Below, in pieces: positions 11,460 through 24,500 of a stretch of DNA of 64,000 nucleotides (position 1 is the stretch's first letter; each line of letters starts with the position of its first letter). This DNA is from Diphasiastrum complanatum (taxonomy: Eukaryota; Streptophyta; Lycopodiopsida; Lycopodiales; Lycopodiaceae). The stretch lies in NCBI GenBank assembly GCA_029204225.1, contig CM055110.1, forward strand, positions 14,886,290 through 14,950,289, in the 5' to 3' direction. The notes beneath the pieces were generated by a model. It saw only the letters and a list, made by a program, of their open reading frames with translations, was not told the DNA's origin and made no database searches. The position numbers and the translations under genes were made by a program.

Positions 11460-11904
11460 CAGTGTTGGGTGGGTATCAAAATATTTGATACCAGCCAAAT
11501 CATGGTGTTGCGGTTTTTAAAAAAAGTTAATACCAGTTGGGTATCAATATAAGGAGGTATAGGAGTTGTAGACGGGTATAAATTGGACCGGTATCACAAG
11601 GGTGATACTAGCCGGTTATCAACCCGGTATAAACTTGTACGAATTGCTAAAAACATTCTTTTAAAAGAGTAATATCATAGTTTAAGATATAAAAAATTTC
11701 AAATATAAAAAAAATATTAAAAATAGTAATACTATTGATATCATGGCAAAAATTCACAAAATCACTCAAACTTGGGTATCAACATGAATGGTAAAATAAT
11801 TAATACTCGGTGTCCAAAAATATACTAGTAAGGTAGGTTTTATAATACCATGTTGATACCCATTATTAATACCAGTTGCGACCCTATATACCCACCCAAC
11901 AATG
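11460..11904. mobile_element. hAT-like MITE (445 bp)
   Basis: Terminal inverted repeats CAGTGTTGGGTGGGTAT (left) and CATTGTTGGGTGGGTAT (right end, reverse complement) match at 16 of 17 positions. They are flanked by 8-bp CTATAAAC (11452-11459) and CTATAAGC (11905-11912), a target duplication with one difference. An 8-bp duplication and CA-starting ends are typical of the hAT superfamily. The interior repeats GGTATCA/TGATACC words and has no transposase, so it is non-autonomous. Confidence 0.82.
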
Positions 11905-11919
11905 CTATAAGCCCTATTC

Positions 11920-12600
11920 TCATGAGTATCTAATCCTCTCTTTCCTCCTGTTTAGGGTTTTGATCTAAAACCTGCTCCGGAGTCTTTTAGGGCAGAAGCG
12001 CACAGTCTGTCGTACAGCGGTTTACCGGCACCTGCCGGTCATCCCAAGTTACTAAGTCTGCGAGGCTACCCTAAACGGCAACGTGGACTAATTGGCATAT
12101 ACGAATGCACTTTGTCAATCAGTTCCCACGTTCTCTCTCCCTCCCTTTTGTTAATGACACGCTATTGACTCCCGTAGGAGTTTGTGGCCAGCGTCCAGAT
12201 ACTGCCACGTTTCAAAATATCCCGTTGAAAAGATTCTATGGCAGGCGTGGCAAACATCCAACCGCCCGGGCGCACACTGTCTCGTGCCTTTAAGCCATAT
12301 TTTGTCGCCCCCCCTTTTATCTGGACGACGCGATGACTTAAAGCCCGCCACTACGATTTAGTCATAAACTTTTAAGCCACATTTCTCTCTCCTCTTTTAT
12401 CTGGACGACGAGATGACTTAAAGCCCACCGTTACGATTTGTCACAGACTTCCAGATACTGCCACGTATGTACCAATAAACCGTGGAAAAGGCGCCAGGTG
12501 GCAATGGAACGCCTGGCAAAAATCCAATCAGGCGTAAGATATTTCGTGCTCTCTCTCTCTCTCTCTCTTTTTCTCTCTGTCTCTCTCGCGTGTTCTTTGC
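11920..12600 (+). promoter_or_regulatory. Probable promoter region of the VPS13 gene
   Basis: This GC-richer block upstream of the gene carries several ACGT cores in plant G-box-like settings: CAACGTGG near 12080, CCCACGTT near 12126, GCCACGTTT near 12205 and GCCACGTAT near 12461. A CT-rich tract follows at 12549-12595, as is common near plant transcription starts. No clear TATA box was identified. The promoter role is inferred from position and composition. Confidence 0.45.
12289..12450 (+). repeat. Two tandem ~80-bp repeats in the promoter region
   Basis: Unit 1 (12289-12370) and unit 2 (12371-12450) share TTAAGCCA, TTTTATCTGGACGACG, GATGACTTAAAGCCC and ACGATTT blocks at an 82-bp offset, with moderate divergence. 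They could duplicate a regulatory block. Confidence 0.85.
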
Positions 12601-12790
12601 AAGCCCGTATCTCAAAGAAACCCCCGCGCTTTCCTTACGATCAAGAACCGGTCGATCTGGTGGCGATGGCTTCCACAAGCATCTATCGACTGGATATTTG
12701 AGAATGAACGAGCCTGCGATAAGCGGATCTGAGATGGAAGATAAGAGCGCTGTCCAGGTCTTCGTCTTGCTGCAGATGTGGTGATCGCTC

Positions 12791-13097
12791 TTATCATCAG
12801 GCGAATCGAATTGCTGAATCAGGTGGGGGATTCGCAGTGTTTTATTGATAAAATTTCCTTTGTGGCAGGCATTGGTGAACACTTGAGCAAGACGTGGTGA
12901 CTGTTGTTATTATCTGGCAAATGGATTGCTGAATTTTGTGCGGATTTGCAGCATCATTATGCTAATGTCCTTTGTGGCGAAGCAATTGGAAACGCTCGAG
13001 CAAGATTTGGTGACTATTCTTATTCCTAGGCGAATGAATTGCTGAATCAGGTGGCGGATTTGCAGAATCATTATGCTAATTTCCATCTTCGGCCACC
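12791..13097 (+). repeat. Three imperfect ~115-bp tandem repeats forming the VPS13 leader
   Basis: Units begin at about 12791, 12907 and 13020. They share GGCGAAT-GAATTGCTGAAT, a GGATTTGCAG-like block, TTATGCTAAT and TCCTTTGTGGC-like sequence. The third unit is cut short and runs into GCCACCATG, the start codon of VPS13 at 13098. The array would occupy the 5' untranslated region if transcription starts at or before the CT tract. Confidence 0.8.
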
Positions 13098-13112
13098 ATG
13101 TTTGAGGCTCAT
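13098..13112 (+). CDS. VPS13: VPS13 exon 1 (5 codons)
   Basis: ATG in GCCACCATG context encodes MFEAH and stops at donor GTAAGC. The next exon supplies V to complete the conserved MFEAHV. A 15-nt first coding exon is unusually short. Confidence 0.85.
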
Positions 13113-16100
13113 GTAAGCATCACTTTACTTAACACTAGCTGTTGTCAGATGTTCATATTCGATTTTCCTTGCCCTCACTTGCCACTGCATAAGCTGAAAA
13201 CAATTTTGAGGCACATACATGTAAGCAGTATTCAAGCGTACTCTTTTATTTTAGATGTTCCGTCTTCAATGCTCCTTGCCCTTGTTTGCCACCTTGTATG
13301 CTTCGTTGTTTTTGAGTTACTTATTTTCTCGTCATTTTATTTGTTCTCTTGGGTAAATTTATGGTGACGGGAGGAGCCTTGTTGTTGGAACTGCTACGGA
13401 ACTACGTGATTGAACGTAGACACCGTTTATAAGACCTTAAACTTGAATAGACACCTTGGGCGATGCATAATCTCCAATGGCCAATATTTGCCAGTGGACG
13501 AGATATCACTTTCTTTCACTTGCTCTATTTTATCTGTCTCGTGCTTATTTTCTGGTGGACAACCTACAGTTCGTAGCGGTATGCTGATTGATATTGCAGT
13601 TTTCATCATGTGAGGTTCCCCGTATAAATGCACATATGAATTTTACTCCAATATCTGTATGAGCTATACGTAGCAAAAGTCCTAGTTGAGTTGGAGTGTC
13701 GAGTTACAATCTACATCAGTGACATCTTTTGAGGTTTTGACTTGATGAGTAAAGCCACCAGTTTAGAACTATGGCAGAGCTTGAAGTGACCGAGAGACAA
13801 GTCTAACTAATTACGAGAAGCTAATCAACTTATAAATATATTGTGTCAAGTGATACTCCAAAACCCAACCTTAAAACTGAAATTAAAAACCCAAACTTTA
13901 AACCGAAATTTAAAACCCAAACTTTAAACTGAAACTCAAAACCTCACTATATTTTCAGCTGTTTTCATTTGGGCTGGATTTGTTGTAAATTTATGTTAAG
14001 AACATCATTGCATTGGAACTATGACACAAGCATGAAAAGGCAGCAAAAGCAATCTATGTTAAGAAATACTGAATAAATTTCATGAATTGCCAATAGCTTG
14101 GGTAGATCTCCCATAGAACTCCACAACTAAGAGCTCAAGTCTCCAAATCAATCAACTCCTAACGAATGTTTGAATCAACTCACTAATGAATGTGTCCATC
14201 ATCTATGTGTGATCTACGAAAGTTGGGGCTATCAAACTTGGAGCAAGAGGGAATGCGAGTGCTCCTTCCCAGAATGGCTTAAGTGGATTATTTGCTTTAT
14301 CTAAATTGCAATTTTCTTTCTTTTTAGATTACCTTTGATACAATGACTCACTTCATGGTAGATTTAAGTGTCTTTCTTGTAGGATTTATCTTTTATTAAG
14401 TAGGAAAATTAATGTCTTTTGTAGCTGATCAAAGGATTGTTGACAACAGGTTTTGTATCTGCTAAGGCAGTACTTAGGAGAATATGTGCGTGGGCTTTCT
14501 GCAGAAGCTTTGAAAATCAGTGTATGGAAAGGTGAGCTTTTAGTCCAATTTTTACCCTTGCTTGTCAAGCTTAGGACGAGCCTAGTTTTTTACCTTTTTC
14601 AAATGGATGTGATTAATCAGGAAAACTTAAGAATTGGTTCATGGTGCATGTTTGTGTTCAATATTGTATGTAGCAACCATGGAACATTTGGTCAGACTTG
14701 ATTACACAACATGAGGGATAGCTACAAGTCAGTGTTGCAACGGCTGGCGATCCGCTGCAACCACGCTCCAGATCGCGCGATCCGGGGCGCTGGCGATCCG
14801 GGACCAGAAACGTAGTCCCGGATTGTCAAAAAAATTTCAATTTTTTTTCATAATTTCATTGTTTGCGTATCGTTTCACGGAATCTGAGGATGTTCCAAGG
14901 AATTCAAGGATTCTTCTGCATGTTGAACACCTTGAGGATCTACAACCTTTTTTGTTTCAGAAGTAGACAATACATTTGTCTCTTGAAGGGTCCTTGCAGG
15001 AATTTCAAGTGTTGTCTTGAGAAAAGTGCTTTCAATGCATGGGTTAATAGAAAAATCTGACATCATCAGTGTAGAGCTGTATGTCGTATGCTCTTCTGTC
15101 TATAATTTTGAGATTCTGACACTTATCAAGGTTTTCTGGATTGGTTTTGGGTTTTTCTGAGATGTGATATTCCTTTGGATCGAGTAGACAATCGTGCTTG
15201 TCTTCTGTTGTACTACAGTTAGCTATCTCCACACAACGGTAGTTATTCTGTCAAAATTTCAAAAAAAAAAAAAACAACGTTCCGGGAAACCCTAATGGAA
15301 AATCCCGGATCGTGTTCCAGAACGCGGCCTGCATCTCTGCTACAAGTTGCAAATAGCTTTGACATTTTCATGAAGGAAAGGCAGATGTCTTGGTCCCATG
15401 TCAGTATGGGACATGAAGCTCATTGTTTGGGCACACATGGGCGCTTTGTTTATTGTGACATCTCCTAGAGATACTCACTAGTGATATTTGGCGCAAGCCC
15501 TAACTGGAAGGTTTCATAGCCCCAATTTATTTCTCAAGCCCTAAAGCCTCATTATTGTGTAGGTGTTTGATTGGAAACTAGCGAGTATTTGTTAGATGCC
15601 ATCTCACTCTGAGCTTTTGCTCTAGATTATTGACTAGTGGGTGTGTAGAATGATGCTTTTTTTATCCATGGGTTGTCCTAGTCCTTTTGAATCCTTTGCA
15701 TGCCTTTCCAATCTTGGGTCACACAGTGCATCAGTGGTTGGCCAAGCCATTTAAGAATTACGTGCCTCGACTTGACTACAAGGTGTAGTGATTGTTGACC
15801 CCCACTCCCTAACGCATATCGAGTCTACTGGTCAATTGAATCGCATGGTAAGCTGGCAACTAGTCCGTATGGGGTCCATTATATTTTTCTACATTGTCTA
15901 CTTAGCCAGATTGCATCTATTCCTCACAACAATTAGTAGAATGTCTTTACAACATTTATGCGGCCTTCCCACGAGACAAATGTCCTCTATTTTTACAAAG
16001 AGCTGATGTAGCATGTGATGGATGTATTGGTTGCTAACTATACTACAACAGTTGAAGGATTGATATTTTTCATTATAGCTTTGCTATTATGGCACCGCAA

Positions 16101-18461
16101 TTGATTCGTGATTGGGCCATAACAACGATGTATTAGCTAAAGAGTTATTGGTTTTAGCTTTGATGTTTCATGGGCTGATTCATTTGATTCGAACACATTT
16201 GAATTGGTTTGTGCTTGTTTGAACCGTCGAATCATGTTAGGATTTTTTTTTCTAGGTTTTGTTGTTGGCCTTATTTTTTTTTTCTAGGTTTTGTTGTTGG
16301 CCTTTTGCTGTAGCAAAAATTAGGTGTTGATTTAGTGTAATTAAGCACTAGGGTGCGATTATAGCTCTATCGAGATTCTAAATTCTATTTGCATTTGCCA
16401 TTTATGTTGACAATTGTCACTTGGAGCTGTATATGTAACTTGTAAGTATAGGCAATGGGACATACGGCAGTGGCCCTTGGGTACATTCAAAATCACTAGT
16501 AACTTTTCTAACACTGTTGATTCAAGACCTGTTGATTTAGAGTTTGCTATTGCACTTACTGCTTATCAGCGGAAGTGCTTAATTCAGACAGAGTTACAGT
16601 TATTCAGAGATAGCTCAGAGCACGCGGCTTTGATCCACAATTCCTTTGTGCTCATTTCCATTATGATTGGTTTCTTTTACTGAATCAATCCATGACGATG
16701 TTGCTGCAAGAAGATAATTGAAGACGTCAGGACACTTCATCTACTTCTTTATCTCATGCTCTATATGTCAACAAAGGCTCAAAACGACAGAAGCAGAAAG
16801 GCCCCAACCAGTCTGCATCAAATCAAAAGCCGACTCAAGGTCAAGGACAATCGTCAAATCCACTATCGAAAAAGAAGATATTTTGCAGGTATAGCAAGCG
16901 CAATAACCATGAGATCCAGGATTGCAGAGTTCTCAAAGCGAAGAACGCAGCCAAGCAACCTGATCAACAAATTGCAAATATAGTTACAGCATCTCCCGAA
17001 GTCGACATGGACGAAGGCGCATTTATGGTCAAAGACCAAAAGGCATTTTTGGATGATTCTTGGTTTTTGGATTTTGGAGCTACCCAACATATGACCAATC
17101 ATCGTGAGATCTTTCACTCCTATACGCCTTACAACACAAAGAAGTATGTTCATCTTGGTGACGATAGCACTCACACTATCAAAGGTGAAGGTACTGTAAG
17201 ATTAAAGTTCCGGCATGATCAATTCAAACTACTGTAAAAAGTCTTGTATGTTCCTAAACTCTCTACGAATCTGTTATTAGTAAGTAGAATTATAGATTTA
17301 GGTCATAAGGTGGAGTTTGAGTATGATCATTGTAGAATTATCGATAGGAGCAATAAGATCCTTGCACTCGGCAAGAGGCAGGGATACTTATATAGATTGG
17401 CACATTGTTATTCTGATACTAGTCAAGCCTTGAAAACCTCTGTTCTTGTCAATAAAGCATTACTATGGCATCATCGCTTAGAACACTTGAATTATGCATC
17501 TGTATTGAACATGTCCAGACAATCCCTAGCACTTGATCTCGACTATCCAATCGACAAAGTCGATCTCCCTGTCTGTCATAGCTGCATCCTTTATCGAACT
17601 TACGAGTTTTTGGATGTACAACTCATGCGCAGATTCCTCATGATCTCAGGAAGAAGCTCGACTTCCAAAGTATCAAATGTATTTTCATCAGCTACACTAT
17701 TTCGGACCAAGCTTACAAGTTGTTCGATCCTATCGAGTCGAAGATATTCACTAGCCAGGATGTCATCTTCATCGAAGATCAGTTTATTGACCTCAAGGGA
17801 AAAGGCAAAGCCCATGTAGCCGACTTGTCCGACATATTGAACTTCGAAGTTCCTCGGACGACTATTCCTGTTGAAAGTCCAAGTTCGTCTACTCTCGACG
17901 AACAACATATCAACGACGAATCCGAAGATGATAATGTTGCAGTTCAACAACTACAACATGATGGAAATGATCAACTTCCTTTATCACCCAGAAGATTGAC
18001 AAGAGTTAGCAGACCACCTATCAGGTATATCGACGAGTCTGCAGCCTACCTTGTTCAGGTGCTGACGACTGTCGAAGAGGCACTCAGTCAGCTCAATTTC
18101 GAACTCTGGAAAGAAGGTTTCGACTTGGCGAAGAGGCTACTCCGGAAATTGAGTATCCGGCTCCTCCTACTGTATTTGGCCGCGTCATAGGGACGTGAAG
18201 ACTAAACAAGGTCCAGTCGTATGTGGCAGACTCTTTCTATGTAATTTTCGGCAGTAAATGAGGTGGCATATAGTTAGACAGTAGTTTACAAACAGACCCA
18301 GCCGTATGTGGCGGGATGCGTAATGTTTTTTTGAAACATCTCTTAAATTAATGTACAACATGTTTTTTTGCGCAACATGCGCCTGGTTTTGTGAAACGCG
18401 ATCTTTGTACTCTTAACATTATGTGTATGTGTTTAACATATGTAATATCAGTAATGAGCTG

Positions 18462-18549
<88 letters not shown>

Positions 18550-21500
18550 GAATAGAATATATTAATGTCTTTCGGGTGCCCTTGGGCACATAAGACAAAG
18601 AAAAAGTACATTTGAAAGGAGCGTTGTCCATGTTGGCATAGCGAAGAAAGGCCGAAGGCAGGACACTTGAAGATGTTGCTTCATCTCGTAATTCTACTTG
18701 TTTTTTTGTTTTGCTGTCCTCCAAATAGCCATTGCTGGAGGAGGGACGACTTCATAATGAAAAAAAAAAACTCGAGTTCCGTGAGGGCATGGGCAGTGGT
18801 CAGGTTTGTTGCAAATTTTTTTAGGTACCTTTTTTTTTTTTTTTTAACAGGAGGGGACAAGTATGTGCCAGACACTCTGATAATTTATTTCGGGGGGGGG
18901 GGGGGGGGGGTAGGGGGTGGAAAATTGTTTTTATTTCATTTTGGGGATGTGGGACTGTGAGGGGAGGGGCATGTATTTTTGTTTTTTGAAAAAAAAAAAA
19001 TTTGAAAAAAGCCGGACGCGTTCGGACCTGGACGCACCCCTGAGGCCTCCGCGTCCGGATGCGGACGCAGACGTCCAGACGCGCGTTCCCCGCTTCCTTA
19101 GGTATAAATAGTTGCTCATATTTCTACGTTATCATCTTAGATCGTTTTTGAATGATCAAGTATTGAAGCATAGTTAGCATCTCTCTCAAGCTTTCAAGCT
19201 TGAACACTCTTGAGCATTCTAGCTCAGTTCTTTAGAGTTGATTTAGAGTTTGCTATTGCGCTTACTGCTTATCAGCGAAAGTGCTTAATTTAGGCAGAGT
19301 TACAGTTACTCAGAGATAGCTCAGAGCACGTGGCTTTGATCCGCAATTCCTTTGTGCTCATTTCCATTCTGATTTGTTTTTTACTGAATCAATCCATCTT
19401 CTTATTGCGTTCAGTATCATGTCAGTTTGAATGCTTCTCTGTAATTTTTTTGTAATTGATAATCTCTTATTATTTGTCTGATAATTCAATGCTTTATGTT
19501 TGGTTACGCAATCACCTAGTTGCCAGTGATTCGAAAGTTAGTTGCTAAAGATTAACATGATTTCTCACTACTTTTTGTTCAATATTGATAGGCGTAGTCA
19601 TGCATAGGAAAGAAGGTTTCTTCTGCCACGCTAGATGAAGTCGTTTACCTACTTCGACTTTGTCGAATTATTTTCTTTCATCTCATCACCTCTTTCCAAC
19701 AGAAGCTAGAACTTGGAGTGCGCTAAGTTTTAAATTCCCCTAGAACTTACGACTTACTACTTAGCACAATGCACATACTTGATACCGCACGTGACACCAT
19801 GATCCATAATCCATATTCCATCAGTCAAATTTCAGATTACAAAATCCAGATTGCAGCCTGCAGATTCTGGATTTCATATTACATATTGTACATTCTACAC
19901 ACTACTTTGTAAACTTAGAACTATATAATCGTCAATGCCAAAACTGAAAATTGAAAATTCAAATTCCAATTTCAAACATTAGTAGCTAGCTTCGAAGTTG
20001 GAACTCCGACTTCCATCAATGATAAAGAAATAAGTTATACCTTGAACTCAAATGTGATAAAGGATAACAAAAATATAATAATGTATTATGTCAAGCTGTC
20101 ACTGTGCCTCTAGGAGGGCTACATAAATGTAAGGACTTGGAAATCATGACTTAGATGCTAGAATTTTGGAATCATTCTAGTGAGAAATGAAATACTACTT
20201 TCTAGAATCTAGATTCTAGTTCTACATCTATCATCCGACATCCATCCTCCTACGATATCCTCTTAGCCCCCCTAAGAAGCTCCTGTGCAAAGGTTACAGC
20301 CATAGGATCCCCCTCATTGTCATTATTGCAGTCATTGGAGCAATCCTCGTTATCAAGTAAATCCTTTTCTTCGGTTATGTACTTTTCCTCGGAGGTCTTT
20401 GAATATAAGGATTCAATAAGCTCCTTGTCCTTGAGCGCATGAGAGCTAGTGGCCTCTCCCCGCATCCTCTGGTGTGATGTATGCCAGTCGTTGATGTTTT
20501 TGCCTCGGATACTTCTTAGAAGCATTGTGCCCAAGTAGGAAAACACCAGTATGTTCAAAATGTGGTACTTCCTTGCATCTCTTCAGCCATTTGATATGAT
20601 GCTACACAAAAACGTAGTTTTATAATCCATTGCCCAAAACTGAGTCATAAGTCATAAGTTGCAACAAAATGTAATGCTAAAAGAGCATACTCAGTCCATG
20701 AATCCTTGATGGGTAGCTTGTCATTGATGGAGGCCCACTAGGCAACGAGCTCTCTTGTCCTAAGCTTGCTCCATGCTGGGCCCCTTCCACTCACAACTTA
20801 TCTTCGAAACGACTGTTGTTATGAACTATGGCACATTAGAAGGGCAACTATCAATTGTTCTCCCAGCCACATCCTCTCTCTACTTATTAGGAGGACCCCT
20901 ATGAACCCAGTGTAGGCTAATGGCCTGCAAATGTGCCGTGTGTCACCTCGCTCTACTAAATCTGGCATACATGCATATGCTTAATGCATGTACCCACTCA
21001 ACATGCATATTCCCAAGTTGAACTTGGGGATAATTTTTATTATTTATAACTCACTTGGGGATTCTATTCCAATCTTGGGTCTATATACATATTGATGCCA
21101 TTAAAATTGCCTTGCCCTCTAACTTTCCCTAACTATTACACCCTAGGGTTCGGCACTGATTACAGGCTCGTAAGATTCCCTCATCTTTTAGAGGTGTCTT
21201 GGTCTTGTAAGACAAAGATATGAAACAACATACAAAGGCTACTTGCTTTTTCCCAAGTTGCACTATCAACCGGACAGTCCTTCCAGTTGACCAGATATTC
21301 TTGATACAAAGCATGATGGGTTTCTGTCTCTCTTTGATCAAGTATTGCTTCTGGCTCATGAGGAAGAGTCTATATGTCTATGGGCTTTCCTAGAATGGCT
21401 TCTCCCACTAGATTGTTTGATTTGCTCAAAGCTTTATGTAATTGACTTACGTGAAATATTGGAAAAGCTTTGTACCTTGTGGTAGGTCTATTTTATGTAA

Positions 21501-24500
21501 CCTCTCCTAATCTCTTGATTATGGTGAATGGATCACAACACCTAACTTGGCGCTTATACTTGTTTTTAGGGTTTTAGAGTCTTTTGGAACTCTTAAGAAA
21601 GCCTTTTCACTAGCTTCGAACTGTACTAATTGCTTACACAGATCAGTGTACCTCTTTGCTTGATCATGAGATTCTATGATACTCCTTCGAGCAAGTTTGA
21701 TCATATGGTTCAAGTCTTCTAAGGAACTTTTGGCAGCTTCAACTCTCCTTTTTTAACCCCAAAGCTGTTGGTGGTCGTTGAAATCAGCATAAATAGGCTG
21801 AATCCCGTAGCTGAATGTTTGGTACGATTATAAGCAAACTCTAGAATTGGAGGGTACTCTTCCCAATCAATCTGCTTTTGGTTGACATATGCTCTCAACA
21901 TATCTATTATCTTCCAGCACTTGCCTAACCCTTTCGGTTTGTCCACTCATCTGCGGATGATCTGATGTGCTCATGTTTAACTTAGTATGTATTTGACTTT
22001 TGGTGAAAGACGACTCTCCAAATCCACCAGTAAACTTACTACCCTGGTCCCTTACAATACCGGCTGGCAACCCATACAACCTGAAAAGTCCACATTAACT
22101 TTATCGATGAGTTGATTAACCATATTGACTTTCTTTCATGAGGTTATATGAAAATTTTGACCTTCACTGCAACTTTTAGAAGCATCTATATGCTAGTAAA
22201 AATCTCGTAGCAACTTAAAACACACTAAATATCACTTTCTTTTGTGCGGTCAAAAGCAACAAAAGAAAGAGCAAGTCTTCTCTTTAACTGAATAGGTGAC
22301 ATCTTTGCTAGGAGAAAAATATAGGTCCTGGTTTAGCAACATCCTTTTGCTTTTAAAATCTGATATTACATCAAATATCATTTTCTTGTGGTTTAGTCAA
22401 GAGGATTGGAAGAAAGAACATGTTACTTCTTTAACTGAACACTGCTCTAGATGATGTCTTTGCTAGGAGGGAAATGATAGTCCTGTTTTAACAAGCTATC
22501 AATTTTGTTTTGTCTGCATGAAGCTGTTTTTTTGTTGCTTCAAAATCCAATGTGAGAGCTGAAGTGCATATTGTTAAAAAAAGCTTACAGAAACATCAAC
22601 TGTGAAAAATTTAGATAATGTTCTTTTTTTATTTAGGGAACTGCATAAGTGCTTAGTGCTCTAATACTCTTCCCTGATATACTCTTCTTGCAATTGACTT
22701 ATCATAGTTTGTGGGCCATGCACCTCTGCCAATCCAGGATCTTGTGGCAAATCCAAGGATTAGCGACATGGATTTGTTTGTTGCAATAATTCTCATTCTG
22801 TGACTTCTTTCTAATAGCATTTTGTATTCTACTATTTGTATTTTGGCTTGATGTGATATTGATAATCAATTGATTGTTTTTCCTTTAGATTGTTAGCAAG
22901 TGTCATCTGATGAACTAATCTTTATCGAATTATTGTTTTTAAAATTTTCATTTTTACGACTCCTGGTAGTAATATTCTCAAGGTGTTAATTTGGAACAGG
23001 TGATGTAATCTTAAAAGATTTGCAGTTAAAAGCTGAAGCATTAAATGCCTTGAGACTTCCAATAACCGTAAGGGCAGGCTTTCTTGGGTCGGTCACATTA
23101 AAGGTATGAAATCTTAATACCTGCCATGAGTTAGTATGGGGATCTGTTCTAATATTTGAGAATCTCCGGCTTTAAGTGGATATTTTTTCTTTATGTTTTG
23201 GTCTTTTTTGAGGACGTATTGCGTTATGCAAGATGCTTGTATACAATTCAGATGGACGTTACTGAGCATTTGACCCATGGGGTTACAAATGCAATGGAAC
23301 TGTAACTCAGGAGTGTTTGAAATAAACCTCTACTAGTTATTCAACTTGTAGGGCTGAACAGCATGGAATTTTGGAGCTTCAAATTTAGATACAGATAACC
23401 AAGGAAAAATTCAGATCAACACCACTGAAATGCAGTGATTTCTTGATTTTGATTTTGTAAGGCTCAAAGCTAAATTAGATTCTGAGAGCTTATGCTACCT
23501 GAACTTTAGCATTATGTCTTTGGCTCGTTAGCATAGTTCCTAGGAACAGTTCCATACCGTTGCAAGAACAATAGTGGATAGCAAGAAAATCAGTGGCTAT
23601 GGAGCCATTCGAGGCATGTTGATGCAAACCACCTAGTTTGACACTTTTCTGAGTAAATTTTTTTTTACAAAGAAGAACCTTTCTCTTTCTAGGAAGCATC
23701 CCAAAGATTGACTGAGGAATGTTTTATGTTTTTGAACAGAGGAAATTTTATTTTTTTGGCACCATTTAAAGTTTGAAGTTGTATAGCTCAATTCCCAACA
23801 ATGCTTCTTAGTTTCCAAGGGGAGGCTCGAACTTGGGACCAAAGAAACTTTGGATGCCAAGGTAACAAACTGAGCCAACGCCATTGGGTCAATTCCGTGA
23901 GTTTAGACTTGTTGGACTAATTTGCCAAGGAAGATTTGCTTTTCTGCTATCGCAAGTTCATTTTTAGAATTGCCCACCAGAACCAAGAGGTTTTGTTACT
24001 TTTATGCTTTGAGTTACTACAGTTCTCTCATCAGACTTTGAATGGTTTGAATGAAAAAAAGCACAAATTTTGTAAGCAGTTAAGTTTATGGTAACATACT
24101 GACATTACTTGATAATATTGTCATATAAACATTATGAACGAACTGTTGCATCCCATTATTGTAATTATTCTTTACAAGGTTTAGAATTTCAATTATAAGA
24201 ACTTTCTGGCATCTTCAGATGGACTGGGTAACCTTTAACGTAAAAAAATACCTTATGGTGAGTCATTACTAACATTGTGCCTTATGCAATTTCGAACTAT
24301 CTATGTTTAGGTCATTTATTCTGCTGTTCCTTGAATGCCAGAGTTGTCTTGATTATACGTTGTTAACTCATATGTGAGGGACAGTTTCTTTTAGTGAGCC
24401 ACTAACTATGACCAAGGAGATTATAAATGTGATTTTATCAGGATAGCTTCTCTGTTATTATTTTATCGTAAAGGGAGTCAGGACCTGTGGAATTGGTCTA

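Noticed and set aside
20250-20558. Minus-strand 102-codon frame as a possible gene
   Set aside because: Acidic low-complexity sequence, no family recognised and no neighbouring exon or transposon domain to support it.
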